Source: Blasia pusilla
Taxonomy: Eukaryota > Marchantiophyta > Marchantiopsida > Blasiales
Direction of reading: 5' to 3'
Length of the DNA stretch: 64,000 nt
NCBI GenBank assembly: GCA_050084515.1
Contig: CM114274.1
Coordinates: 43,081,483-43,145,482, forward strand
Shown here one piece after another: positions 1 through 9,433 of this stretch (the first letter of the stretch is position 1; every line of letters begins with the position of its first letter). Position numbers and translations under genes: made by a program. The notes under the pieces are model-generated. The model was not told the origin of the DNA. It made no database searches and saw nothing but the letters and a program-made list of their open reading frames with translations.

Positions 1-109
1 CTCTTGGGAACGAACTTAGTACTTTGCGATAAAAAGAGTTCCTTTTTCCTTGAGTTGTACATTACATAAGAAATTAGGTAAGGATTTTTTTGGGGCCGCC
101 GGCGGAGAT
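1..109 (+). repeat. 3' edge of an LTR plus degenerate primer-binding site (outer Ty3 element)
   Basis: The window opens inside an LTR. The stretch around 52-75 (TTGTACATTACATAAG) matches the end of the LTRs at 4271-5484 and 30864-32338 (both have CTTGTACATTACAT near their ends). It is followed at about 91-109 by a GGGGCCGCCGGCGGAGAT tract that corresponds to the TTGGCGCCGCTGCCGGGGAT primer-binding site seen after the other two LTRs. It is therefore the 5' LTR end and decayed primer-binding site of the outermost Ty3/gypsy element, whose gag follows. Confidence 0.6.
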
Positions 110-278
110 TACAAGATCTCCCAAGCAAGCAGACGTAGCAAGAGAGTGGGGTATGGGAGTAGAACAAGTTTTTGGACCCCCACTTGATGTAAGATGAGTA
201 TCGTTGGTGGATGATCATCTTGCGCAGGGAGTACCCTTGAAATAAGCAGCTCATCCAAAGAGTCTTTATTTCCATGGA

Positions 279-1178
279 GTGGAGCCTTACGTGTTGGGTG
301 AGGCGCTTGGCAAGAAGATCTTTGGAAGTTTTGGATGGATTGGGAAAGAAGTGTTGAGATGCGCGAGCAAACATCTGAGCGACAAAGAAGAGAAAGAGAA
401 GAGCGATGTGCCTGGAGACCGCCAAGGACACCTGCGAAGAACCGTTCCCCTCTTTGTCCAAAGCCTCTTGGGCGAAGACGAGAAAGGAGGAAGTCGCCTA
501 CGCCTCCTAATTCACCACCGAAGAAAGACCCTGAAGAGGAGTGGGAGCAGTCAGACCACAACAACTTGGACGGAGAGAAGGATAACTATACCACAGGGGA
601 CTTGCCTTCCCCATCAGGTGGCGAAAGTCCTCTCAATAGCCAAGAGAGCAAAGCACCTATGGCATAACCATGCAAGTCGCTACTGCGGTATCCCACTTTT
701 GCAGGAAGCAAGCAAGATGATGCGGATGACTTTTTTTTGGAGTTTACCCATGTCGCAAAAGCAAATAGAGAAGGATCGGAGGAAGATCTTCTAAGAGTTT
801 TTTTTGGACTCTTACAGAGGCGTGCCAGTCTGTGGTATGAGGGAATAGAAGCGGAACACCTGGAAACTTGGAGATCCCTGCTGAAGGCGTTCCTTCATGA
901 GTTTTGAGACCTGGAATTTGACGATGGCCTATTGACAAAGCTTTGTGATCTCAAGAGGAGTAAGAAAGAGACTTTGAGAGAGTACACTCAAAGATTTCAC
1001 ATCTTAGCCGGCAAGCTGGAACATGCCACTTTGCCATAGTTGGTGGATTGGTATGTGTCGGGTTTATCGAAGGAGATGGATCATTACTGTCGCAGAGGGC
1101 AGTGTGACTCATTAGCAACTATCATTGCCTCTGCACAAGCTTATGAGGCCTCAGAGAAGTCCATGAGGACACGGAAGA
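279..1178 (+). pseudogene. Ty3/gypsy gag, part 1 of 3 (outer element, disrupted)
   Basis: Decayed capsid (Retrotrans_gag-type) coding sequence. The N-terminal part is rich in Arg, Glu and Pro (about 335-667). From about 717 the capsid core can be read in pieces, with DDADDFFLEFTHVAKANREG, a tract around LLRVFFGLLQRRASLWYEG, and LREYTQRFHILAGKLEHATL leading to YEASEKS near 1150. These align with 33120-33430 and 6340-6545 elsewhere in the window. In-frame stops occur near 906 and 1038 and the frame changes. The gene is cut at 1178 by the insertion of 1179-13019 and resumes at 13020. Only capsid function is implied; the locus cannot make a full protein. Confidence 0.7.
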
Positions 1179-1660
1179 TGTCACATCTGAGTAGCCGATA
1201 GGCTTAGATCTATCGTGGATAGGGCGTAGGAGCCAACGGACTATCTTGAGTGTAACTTTGTCCCACGGTGTCGGATGAGGTTGAGGATAGATCCATTGTG
1301 TCAGGAACGTCATTTCTCACAACTTTCAGGTTGAGGTCTTTCACAGCCGGGTGACTTGTTGACCAGGTCACCCGCCCCTGGTAACCTGTGCGCGCAGGTT
1401 ACCAAGGGGAGGGCTATTTTTAGGGGAAGGGCCTTTTGGCTCTTCCCAATCCTATATAAGAGAGGAAGATGGCTTTCCTAAGCCATCTTTCTCATGTTGG
1501 GCCGTTGGAGCACCTCCCTTATATGTGTGTGAGATAGGATTAGGGTGCTAGCGTCCGGATTTCTCGATAGCACAGGGTGGATGAGGCTTGATATGCCGAT
1601 GTAGATTGAGGAGTGGAGTTTTAGGCCCGGTATGCCGTTTTTACTATTCTTTATTTTTAC
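1179..1660 (+). repeat. 5' LTR, 3'-truncated (TGTCAC family)
   Basis: This stretch aligns with 12404-12890 and 13620-14095. All three contain the same palindrome-rich U3 (GGTGACTTGTTGACCAGGTC and GGTAACCTGTGCGCGCAGGT type blocks), a TATA box CCTATATAAGAGAGG (about 1450-1465) and the TCGATAGCACAGGGTGGAT region. The other copies continue for about 125 bp to a CACGACA end; that tail is missing here and unrelated sequence starts at about 1661. Confidence 0.85.
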
Positions 1661-2268
1661 ATGAGAAAGATGCCAGGGGGCTGGTGGGAATTCGTTTTTT
1701 GCAGGTAGGCAAGCGAGTTGCCTTGGTTGGGAGCCCGTGGAGACGTTGGTTGGCGTCCTATTTGTCATTTTTTCTGTTCAGAAGGCCTTGGGTGGAAGCG
1801 CTTTCTATTTTTCTCATATTTTGTTGGTGCACAGGGATTGGGGACAATGGCAAAGTGTAGTATGGAGTGGGCGTCGGGTGTACCCGAGTGAGGTTGTCGA
1901 GAGAGAGAAGAAAAGAGAGTTAGGGCTTGCAGCCGCCAGGGGCGCAGACGGGCGCAAAGGTCGGCGGGCGCGGACAGACGGCAGCGGAAGGGCAGCGATG
2001 GCGCATAGGGCCGCCGGCCAGATTACCCTCCCTCCAACGTGGTAGGACGGACGAGGTCGGTCCGGCGAACGTGGTTGCGCATGGGCAACGTGGTGGCAGG
2101 GAGGATGTCGACGTGGTGAGTGACCGACATAGTTGGACAGCGGACGTGGATGATGTTGAGCTACGTGGTTGAGAGTGCGGATGTGGTCGGAAAGGCCGAA
2201 GCAGCGAAGCGCCAAACTAACAGTTGCAGTTCCAGCGCCAACAACAACAGCCAAAAAAACCGGGGGGA
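1661..2268. other. Intergenic, GC-rich, no gene recognised
   Basis: Between the truncated LTR and the TATA box of the next gene. Short ORFs on both strands show no domain. From about 1920 to 2120 the sequence is GC-rich with many CG dinucleotides (GGCGGGCGCGG, CCGCCGG), which resembles a promoter-side CpG-rich stretch. No repeat elsewhere in the window was matched to it. Confidence 0.5.
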
Positions 2269-2269
2269 C

Positions 2270-2277
2270 TATATAAG
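2270..2277 (+). promoter_or_regulatory. TATA box upstream of the coiled-coil ORF
   Basis: TATATAAG, about 106 bp upstream of the ATG at 2376. This spacing suits a plant core promoter with a short 5'UTR, and the CG-rich stretch lies directly upstream. It is a prediction from motif and spacing only. Confidence 0.45.
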
Positions 2278-2375
2278 CGTCCTTATGGAACCATTCCTTA
2301 TGGTTCATGGACAGGGTAAACACAAATTTGCGGAGCAGACCAAAGCGCGGTGTTCACCGAGCACGACGTACAAGC

Positions 2376-4229
2376 ATGCCTCGCGAAGACTCCACGCCCA
2401 TTCTGCAAAGTGCGGCAATGCCTATGGTCAAGTTGTCCCCTGAGCTGGTCCAAGCACTGGAAGAGCGCTCTTTGGCGACTTTCTTTCAATCAAATTGGAC
2501 ACTGACATTAGGAGAGCTCCTCGGGGAGCTTTGCTCTTCAATGGCAGCCGCCAAATTTTGAAGGAAGGGTTTTCGATATCGAGCTCAGCCCCAACATTGG
2601 ACGCCAGATGATTGGCGAGCCACTTACATGCTCCCGGCTGCTCTAGAGTATGAGTACGATACTGAGGCCTTGGTGAAACACGAAGATTTGTTGGCACTCG
2701 GCTGTGTCACGTCCGATCTTCTGGGCAGGAATGGTTATAAGGCTACGTCGCTGTCTCCACCATTATTTGGACAGTTTTGTAAGCATTTGATGACGTTATT
2801 TTATCCTACTCGATCTTACTACCTAACAAATAAGCTCGTCAAGATGTGCTATCTCCTTTGGAATTAGCACTTGGATCCCAAAGCACCGGGAGTCGACTTC
2901 GCTTCCTTTGTCGATGGGAACGTACGAGCAATGCTGGAGGCGCTTCATCCAAGCATGAAGTCATACTTATCGCCTTTTTTAATCCATCTGTATCTTCATA
3001 AGCAGGAATTGACGGCGGACGAAGCGCTTGAGTGGTCGCAGGTCACTCCCGTTCGCTTACCAAGAAAGAGCAGAGCGGTCACTAGTGGGAGCCCCGAAGC
3101 CACACCACCAAGCGAAGCAACCCTAAAGCAACATCCGCATACTTCGGCTTCGGGCAAAGTCGAGGGAATCACCGAACTCTCAAGACCGAAGCGTGGCAGA
3201 GTCAATTTCGAAACACCCTTGGAACCAGAACCTGCTACTCACGATGACTCCGATGAGACGCATCATGCTAGCGATCACTGTCCTGCACTTTGTCTCATGT
3301 CCCAGACAGCCAATGATATGGTGTGGTTCTTGAATTTAGTTGTTCCGGTCATGAATCAACTGCAACACGTTCTCCACCTGGACGACACGGCGATGGTGGA
3401 CGAGTATTTACAAGGCCTACATGACCTCAATTGTTGGGCTCAGGCTTCGTCCAACCACAAAGTACAGCGGAAAGTGGCGGAAACAACTCTTCAGTTGCGG
3501 GATCAAGAACTCAAAGACACCAAAACCACGCTTCGCAAAGTTCAAAGCGACTTAGTCCAGAATCTGTACGAAGCACAAAATGCACGCCAATGGGAGAGCT
3601 TGGCGATTAACCTGGAGTGTGGGGCTGATCAATTAGCTTCGCAGATCAAGGAAGCTTCGCACCTCATTCAACAATATCGACACCAGATACATCGTGTGCA
3701 CAATGAATTCAAGAAATTGGCCACCCAACATGCTGAATCTTCGAAACTGCTTCAAGAACAACAAGAAACGAACAAAGACTTATTGGCGCAATGGTCAAAG
3801 ATTACAGGGAGGATCGCGGTATTGGAGGCGGAGCAGAAACTGCTGAACGAAGTACAGTTAGACCCGAAAGATGTCAAAGAGTTAATCGAGGAAGGTGCCA
3901 AGAGTTTCGAAGAACAAATGAATGAAGAAATCGACTATGTCAACAAACATTGGAAGCGCACATTCGACAATCATACAAAGTCTCTTCCAGAAGTTGTATC
4001 CACTCTTTCAATTACTCTTGAAGACTTACCATTATTTACTCCATCTGATGTCTTAGTCCAGAACAAAGTACTAGGGAGTAAATTAGTTGTTAACAAGTCG
4101 CGAGAAAGAATGCGCAATCATACCCCTAACATTATCAACAAACCTTCTACTATTCACGGTCGTTTTGCGCCTACACCAGAATTTGATAGTTTAGATGATA
4201 CTTTTATGGAGATAGGAGAAACATCATGA
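2376..4229 (+). pseudogene. Accessory coiled-coil ORF next to a Ty3 3' LTR (frameshifted)
   Basis: No family is recognised. Reading starts at ATG 2376 (MPREDSTPIL...), runs to a stop at 2559-2561, shifts frame (2628-2867, with ...PTRSYYLTNKLVKMCYLLWN), and then continues as a 452-residue ORF at 2871-4229. The last part is hydrophilic. Residues about 195-350 are heptad-like and rich in Gln, Glu, Lys and Leu (for example LLQEQQETNKDLLAQWSKI), so a long coiled coil is likely. It stops 25 bp before a polypurine tract and LTR, the place where some plant Ty3/gypsy elements (Tat/Ogre-type relatives) carry an extra ORF. It may be an accessory protein of the TGATACC family or a captured host gene with its own promoter. 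At least two frame disruptions. Confidence 0.5.
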
Positions 4230-4254
4230 AGTGTTCGCCGGGGCGGCTCACATT

Positions 4255-4269
4255 TGAGGGAGGGGGTAT
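4255..4269 (+). other. Polypurine tract
   Basis: GAGGGAGGGGG immediately precedes the LTR start TGATACCC at 4271. Such a purine run primes plus-strand DNA synthesis in LTR retroelements. It shows that the sequence to the left was once the 3' internal region of an element using this LTR as its 3' LTR. Confidence 0.7.
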
Positions 4270-4270
4270 G

Positions 4271-5484
4271 TGATACCCACAATTTTGTACTCTTGAAGAA
4301 TATATCTTTTTATTCAACAAAGACTCTTGTATATTATGATTTTGATTATGATTATTTATTATTTTGAAGAAGAATGAGTGAATCACTTAAGCTCTGGGGG
4401 ACAAGGCAGAGAGATGGAAGATCAAGGATTTGCCTTAGAGGAAAGGAAAACGCAATAACGAAGTCTCAAGACTCAGAACGAAGCTTAACGAAGCTCAACG
4501 AAGATGTACGAAGCTCTATCTTTGAAGTGCTTCGCTACATAACGAAGCATCACGAAAAAAAGAAGAAAGAAGTACTTCGCTCTTGCACGAAGCACCTGAA
4601 ATAAGAACAAAGGAGGGAGTACTTCGTCCTCATGAAGTCCAACGAAGCGAAGCTAAGAAGGACTGTGACTTCAAGCGACACATGTTAGAATAGTTAAACT
4701 AGGAAAGGGCGCGACCCTTTGTATCAAATTGGTAGTTAGAACAGTTTTGTACCGCAGATTCACAGGGATCGTAGGAAAAGCTAAGAGAACCATAGATCTA
4801 GGTAGTTAGAAATAGTGAAGAGACACTAGCTTCATCAAGAACGTTTCGAATCTTTCAATCACTTCCACTCCAGCGAATATTTAAGAAGCAAAGAAGAAGC
4901 CATAATCATCATTCTCTTACGAAGTCCTTATGTTGTAGGAATGGTCCGAGCAAGAGAGTAGTACCCTCTCGAGCTTGTAAACACTTTGAAGCTTTCTCGT
5001 TCTTGATGGAGTAGTAAAGCATTCATTCATTCATTCTGATGTGCGATGCTTATGTCTGAGTATTCTTTTTGGGTCTACAGAATGAGGAGTGAATCAGGCG
5101 AACCTTTCTCATCAGTGAAATAATCAACATGAGTTGTAGGAAATCTGTTTGACAGAGAGTAACCTGCCGAGACGGATTGAGTTCCGAAAGTAGGAGAAGT
5201 CAGCTTTTGTGTTGAGGTCTCTGTGAGGTTTCTTGATGTCCAGAGGAAAATCTACTTGAATATGCTGTCAATTCCACTAGAGAGAATCGAGAAAAGATCC
5301 TTTGGTACTAAGAAAGATCAGAAGATATTGATAAGACATTGAATATAACTCATCCACATTTAAATACAATTATTACAACAGAATTGTAATTCCGAACTCT
5401 CTTTTCATCAAACAATGGTCCTCTTGGGGGATCGAACTTATTAAAACAACTATAAACTAGAAACACTTGTACATTACATCTACA
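4271..5484 (+). repeat. LTR of the TGATACC Ty3 family, copy 1
   Basis: It begins TGATACCCACAATTTTGTA and ends near CATTACATCTACA. It aligns with 30864-32338 in both ends and in the middle (CTTATG.TGTAGGAATGGT..GAGC..GAGAGTAGTACCCTCTC; GAAATCTGTTTGACAGAGAGTA). Between about 4440 and 4680 it carries a dense cluster of CGAAG/CTTCG motifs. It has a polypurine tract on its left and a primer-binding site on its right, so it served both as a 3' and as a 5' LTR. Confidence 0.85.
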
Positions 5485-5495
5485 AAGAAAATTTT

Positions 5496-5514
5496 TGGCG
5501 CCGCTGCCGGGGAT
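5496..5514 (+). other. Primer-binding site (TGGCGCCGCTGCCGGGGAT)
   Basis: This tract follows the LTR by about 10 bp. TGGCGCC.. followed by CCGGGGA is the form used by many plant Ty3/gypsy elements and is usually assigned to an initiator tRNA other than Met (tRNA-Asp-like). The copy at 32345 differs by one base (CTGCTGGGG). Confidence 0.7.
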
Positions 5515-5545
5515 CATATTCTTTGCTGAAAAGGGAGAGAGATAC

Positions 5546-8090
5546 ATGGGGAATCCGGGAGCGGGGAAAGAAGCCTCGTCTCTTGGAAGACCCAACCAGC
5601 TAGTTCTTCATCAAGACCATCGATATCTCTAGCTATCCCCTAAAATGGATGAAAGAAGATAACAACAGATTTGCTGCATTGGTGCTAGAAAAGATAGAAC
5701 AATTAATTAGCCTTGTCAATAAACCAATCGCCGAACGGTGCTCCGCCCATGAACGTGAGTTGTACTTGGTGATGATCCGGTACTTCTGTTTATGGGAGGA
5801 AAACCTGGCAGGAAGATTAAGAGCACCTGACACACTTCTGTAGGCTTAGGAAGTAGAAACCTTTAAATTCCCTCCATGGACCCCTCCCTTTTTGCGACCG
5901 TGGATGCGGAAGCAAGTTCTCGGATCCCAGAAGGGGCTCATGGAAGGCTTCGGGCCCTCTTCGCGAGATCGGCGAGCCGATCAACGGAGTAAGCAACAAG
6001 AAGATCACCCGGCTTGGAGACCTCTTGGGCTGTCTCCCGGTCTTCGTCTTCGCACGAAGCCCGAGAGCAAGAAGAGAGACAGGGATAAACTTTCCACTAC
6101 GTCCCCTGCCAGTTCGCAGTCGGACGAAGAGTCAACCTAGGACCCCTTTGGAGAGTCAGGGGACGCGGGGCCGGCCCAATCATCTCGAGCGGAGCCGCTA
6201 CCTCCTCCCTTCCGAGCCTCAAGCTCGGGACCCAGTAGCAGACCATTCCCCATGGCCAATACTAGGAAGACGCTGCTAAGGTACCCCACCTTTGCTGGGG
6301 GACGGCGAGATGATGTGGACAACTTTGTGCTACCTTAAAGAAGGAAACTCTCCGGGAGTACACACAAACGTTTCGGAGCATGGTGAATAAACTGGAACAC
6401 ACCACTACCTTGCAACTGGTAGATTGGTTCGTGTTAGGACTGTCCAAGGAAATGGACCGGTACTGCTGGCGAGGCCAACGAGATTCCCCAGAAGCAGTCA
6501 TAGCCTCCGTAGAGGCTTACGAAGCCTCAGAGAAGTCGCGTAAAACACAAAGACGGCGTCACCAATGCCGAGGTTCGTCGCAAACTAGTGCTTCGTCGGA
6601 GGACGAAGCGTCCTCCACAGACATGGAATCCTCTATGGGGGATACTTCGGTGTCCTCGAACTCGGAAAAAGATGTAAAATCTAAACGTAAAGGAAAAAGC
6701 AGGCGCCACCACTCTCCCAAGCACCGAAGGAAAACCCGACCCACAAAGCACCTTCCCTAGCGGTCCGAAAGTCCAGTAAGGGGGACATCAAGGAAGGCCG
6801 GAAAGTCGGCCATGGAAGAGTAAAGTAAGCAAATGGCAGAATTAAAGGTACATCTGGCGGCCCAAAAGGACCCCAGAAGACGACCAGGTTTGATGAGGCC
6901 CAACATCTGGTGCAGTACCTGCGGATCCCAAGGGCATACTGCCAGGGAATGCCACATACAAAGGGATGTACGTTGGATCCAGGAAGATCCCACTACAGAA
7001 GAAGGATGGTATGAACCCGAACAGTGGGAAGGGTGCTATGCCATCCAAGCTGTGCCACCACCAAATTCCGGACGAAGTTGGATCACCCGATATGTGCCTC
7101 CGGAATACGGGGAACAGAGACCCCTGAGACAGATTATGGGCGCGGCAACCTTCACGCCACCCATAAAAAGGAATTGTTGTTATAATTGTGGTGCGGCTGA
7201 CCATTGGGCTAATAATTGTCCAAACCCAAAGCAGCCAGTAGGACTCAATCCCTTGTGCGGAAATTGCAAGAAAGGCGGGCACACTGCAGTGGAATGCCCG
7301 GAGCCCAAGGCCTCGGTTGTTGGTAAAATATGTCAACACCCCAGCAGCCCAACCAGAGTCCAAGAATGACGTAAATGTGCAACTCGTCCGAGTGGAAGAG
7401 TTAGGGTCCCCCATGCCAAAGCGAGTCACTATCAGAGAGGAAGACTCAAACAAAACGGACGCCGAAGAATCATCGGATTGGCCCAAAGAGTTCCAAGAAA
7501 CCGTTCTGGCTGTCACCACGAGGTCCAAGAGTCAGACCGCGGGGACCCCCAAGGCAAGGAAAGGTGCTTCGTTTTTGCGCGAAGCTCAGGACCCCAAGGC
7601 GAAAGGTGTCGACGCCTTCCGCGCCGGGAAGGCCATCCTAGAAGGCGATGTGGACTCAGCCTTCGATCGAAGTCACCCTAAGTACTTCCATCAGGATATC
7701 GAGGACCAGGTTCGGGCTCAAGTGCGTCAGGACCAGGGACTAGAAGGGAGGAAGACCCGAGAGCCGACAAGAACCGGAATGACTCCGGCAGTGCAAGCCA
7801 TCGCGACGTCACCGCTGGTCTTAGAAGCCTACGACCTACTCAGGGACTTGGCGTCAACCTCGGCCAATATAACCCTATTGCAATTATTAATGGATAACCC
7901 GGTGTACGGAAAAATTTTGCAGCAATGGAAGATAAGCCGTAAAAAACCCAAGAAGTTTGCAAAGCATCTACCAGTAGTAGATCTGTTCCGTATTGAAGTG
8001 GAAGACTTGGGAGCACCAGAGGTAGAGGTGGAGATTGAGGGGCACACCATTAAGAAGGTGCCGATTGACTCAGGAAGCGGAATTAACCAC
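5546..8090 (+). pseudogene. Ty3/gypsy gag-protease, TGATACC family, truncated in protease
   Basis: The leader begins MGNPGAGKEASS (about 5546), parallel to MGNPSPEGEASL at 32393. The capsid core is partly deleted near 6335 and resumes as LREYTQTFRSMVNKLEHTTT through YEASEKSRKTQRRRHQ. A Ser-rich basic region follows, then three CCHC zinc knuckles in one frame (6833-7369): CSTCGSQGHTARECH, CYNCGAADHWANNCP and CGNCKKGGHTAVECP. After a frame change, 7317-8090 encodes a linker and the start of an aspartic protease with the active-site block VPIDSGSGIN. The reading is cut at about 8091, where sequence of the methyltransferase-type element begins. Stops and frameshifts make it inactive. Confidence 0.75.
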
Positions 8091-8302
8091 GAGGCGAGTT
8101 TGTGACCACGTTGGCCGCTTTCACAGGTAGTGTTAGCTGGCCAGGAGAGTTGTTGGAGGGGAGCGCACATGCAGAGGATGTCCCAGCAGCGGATAGTCCC
8201 ACGGAGAGATAGGCTATGGCGGGTGTCTCTTCCCATATTGGCAAGGCCTCTTCACCATTGTGGGATACGACTCGAGAGCTATAGAGGAGTGCCGACAACC
8301 TC
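8091..8302 (+). pseudogene. Protease-to-methyltransferase linker of the Ty3 element
   Basis: From the junction the frame reads TLAAFTGSVSWPGELLEGSA followed by HAEDVPAADSPTE. It aligns with the minus-strand copy at about 57000-57120 (VTLVAHSSAITWPSDLIEGH, VHVEDTSVPDISMER). The segment therefore belongs to the end of the protease region that directly precedes the methyltransferase. A frameshift near 8330 separates it from the next frame. Confidence 0.55.
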
Positions 8303-9433
8303 GTGGGGGAGGCGTGGAGTCATGTTTTAATCCCAAAGCAGCGAGAGTCACATGGCGATCGGGCTCTTGGAGTGGAGACGTTGACCCCACTAGATACCAC
8401 ACGTGTTGTGTGGCAGTGCCCTGAGGAGGGTGTTAGGGTGTTAGATCTCTTCGAAGGGATTAACACTGGATTGGCTGTACTATTGCACGCGAGCAAACGG
8501 GTGCATCAGTACCTTTATGTGGAGAGAGATGAGACAGCGCAATGAGTATCATTACGTCATGTGGCAAGATTGGTCCAGAGGTATCCTGAGTTGTTGCCGG
8601 TATCTACAGTACGGGGATATCAGCATACGCTACCCGCCAACTTCTCTTTGGTGGGGGCGCAGGATCTGGATAGAGTTGGCACCATTCATTTGGTGATTGT
8701 TGGATGGCCATGTCAGGGTCATTCATCAACTGGCCTTGGATTTGGATTGCAGGATTCGAGGTCAGGGATGTTTTGGGAGATGCTGCGAGTATTACGACAC
8801 TTGCAGGAGAGTCAGATATGTTCTCCAGCGTACATTTTGGAAAACGTGCCATTGTTGGGAGACACTCGTGCACGTGTGATGACGAGTGTACATCAGGTGA
8901 GGTCCTGGTTGGGACATGCTGTGTTGTTAGATGCAGCGAGAGTTGGGTCACATGCCCATTGTCCACGACTGTGGTGGACGAACTTGATACCATCAGAGGT
9001 ATTGAGTCGAGCATAGGGTGGAGTCCAGGGAGCACCACATCTCAAAATGGATGCTATTTTGGGCTCAAGGCGTCGATCTCAGGTGGTGACGTGGGATGAT
9101 AGACCACCGTTGGCCTTGGCCAATAGGGTGGGGGAGTTGAGGGCAGCCTTACCTACGTTGGTGAGCTTCCCAACATCCCATGCCTTTCGTCAGGGAGGCC
9201 CACGCATGATTTGGGATGAGGTGACCGGAGCATTGGAGGAGCCTACAGCAGATGAGGACGAGCGCGCCATGGGGTTCACTACCGGTACTACGGCGGTGCC
9301 AGGGATGATTGAGGCATCCCGGAGACAGGTGTTGGGGCAGGCAATGGACCTCAACTGTCTCACATGGATAGTGAGCCTAGATATGGCTGAGCAGAGATGG
9401 ATGCGAGTGTCATCCATGCCGTCACGTCCATGA
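8303..9433 (+). pseudogene. DNMT3-like cytosine-5 DNA methyltransferase domain inside Ty3 pol
   Basis: One frame holds a near-complete C5 methyltransferase with only two internal stops (TGA 8543-8545, TAG 9014-9016). Visible motifs in order: motif I VRVLDLFEGINTGLAVLLHA (about 8428), which is the AdoMet site and resembles the LFDGIATG form of DNMT3; motif IV VIVGWPCQGHSS with the catalytic Pro-Cys (about 8693); DSRSGMFWEMLRVLRHL; motif VI YILENVPLLG; motif VIII-like HCPRLWWTNL; and, after a target-recognition segment, a C-terminal block GMIEASRRQVLGQAMDLNCL similar in layout to the RQ.LLG.SW block of DNMT3. The expected reaction is methyl transfer from AdoMet to cytosine C5. The frame stays open (apart from two further stops) through the linker to RT, so the domain was part of Pol. 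The class is inferred from motif layout; PCQ rather than PCN is atypical for DNMT3. Confidence 0.8.

Noticed and set aside
1814-2323. 169-codon minus-strand ORF
   Set aside because: No recognisable domain; lies antisense to the CG-rich stretch and TATA box of the coiled-coil ORF and is probably a composition effect.
8604-9038. 144-codon minus-strand ORF opposite the methyltransferase
   Set aside because: Antisense shadow; the plus-strand frame shows the conserved motifs in order.
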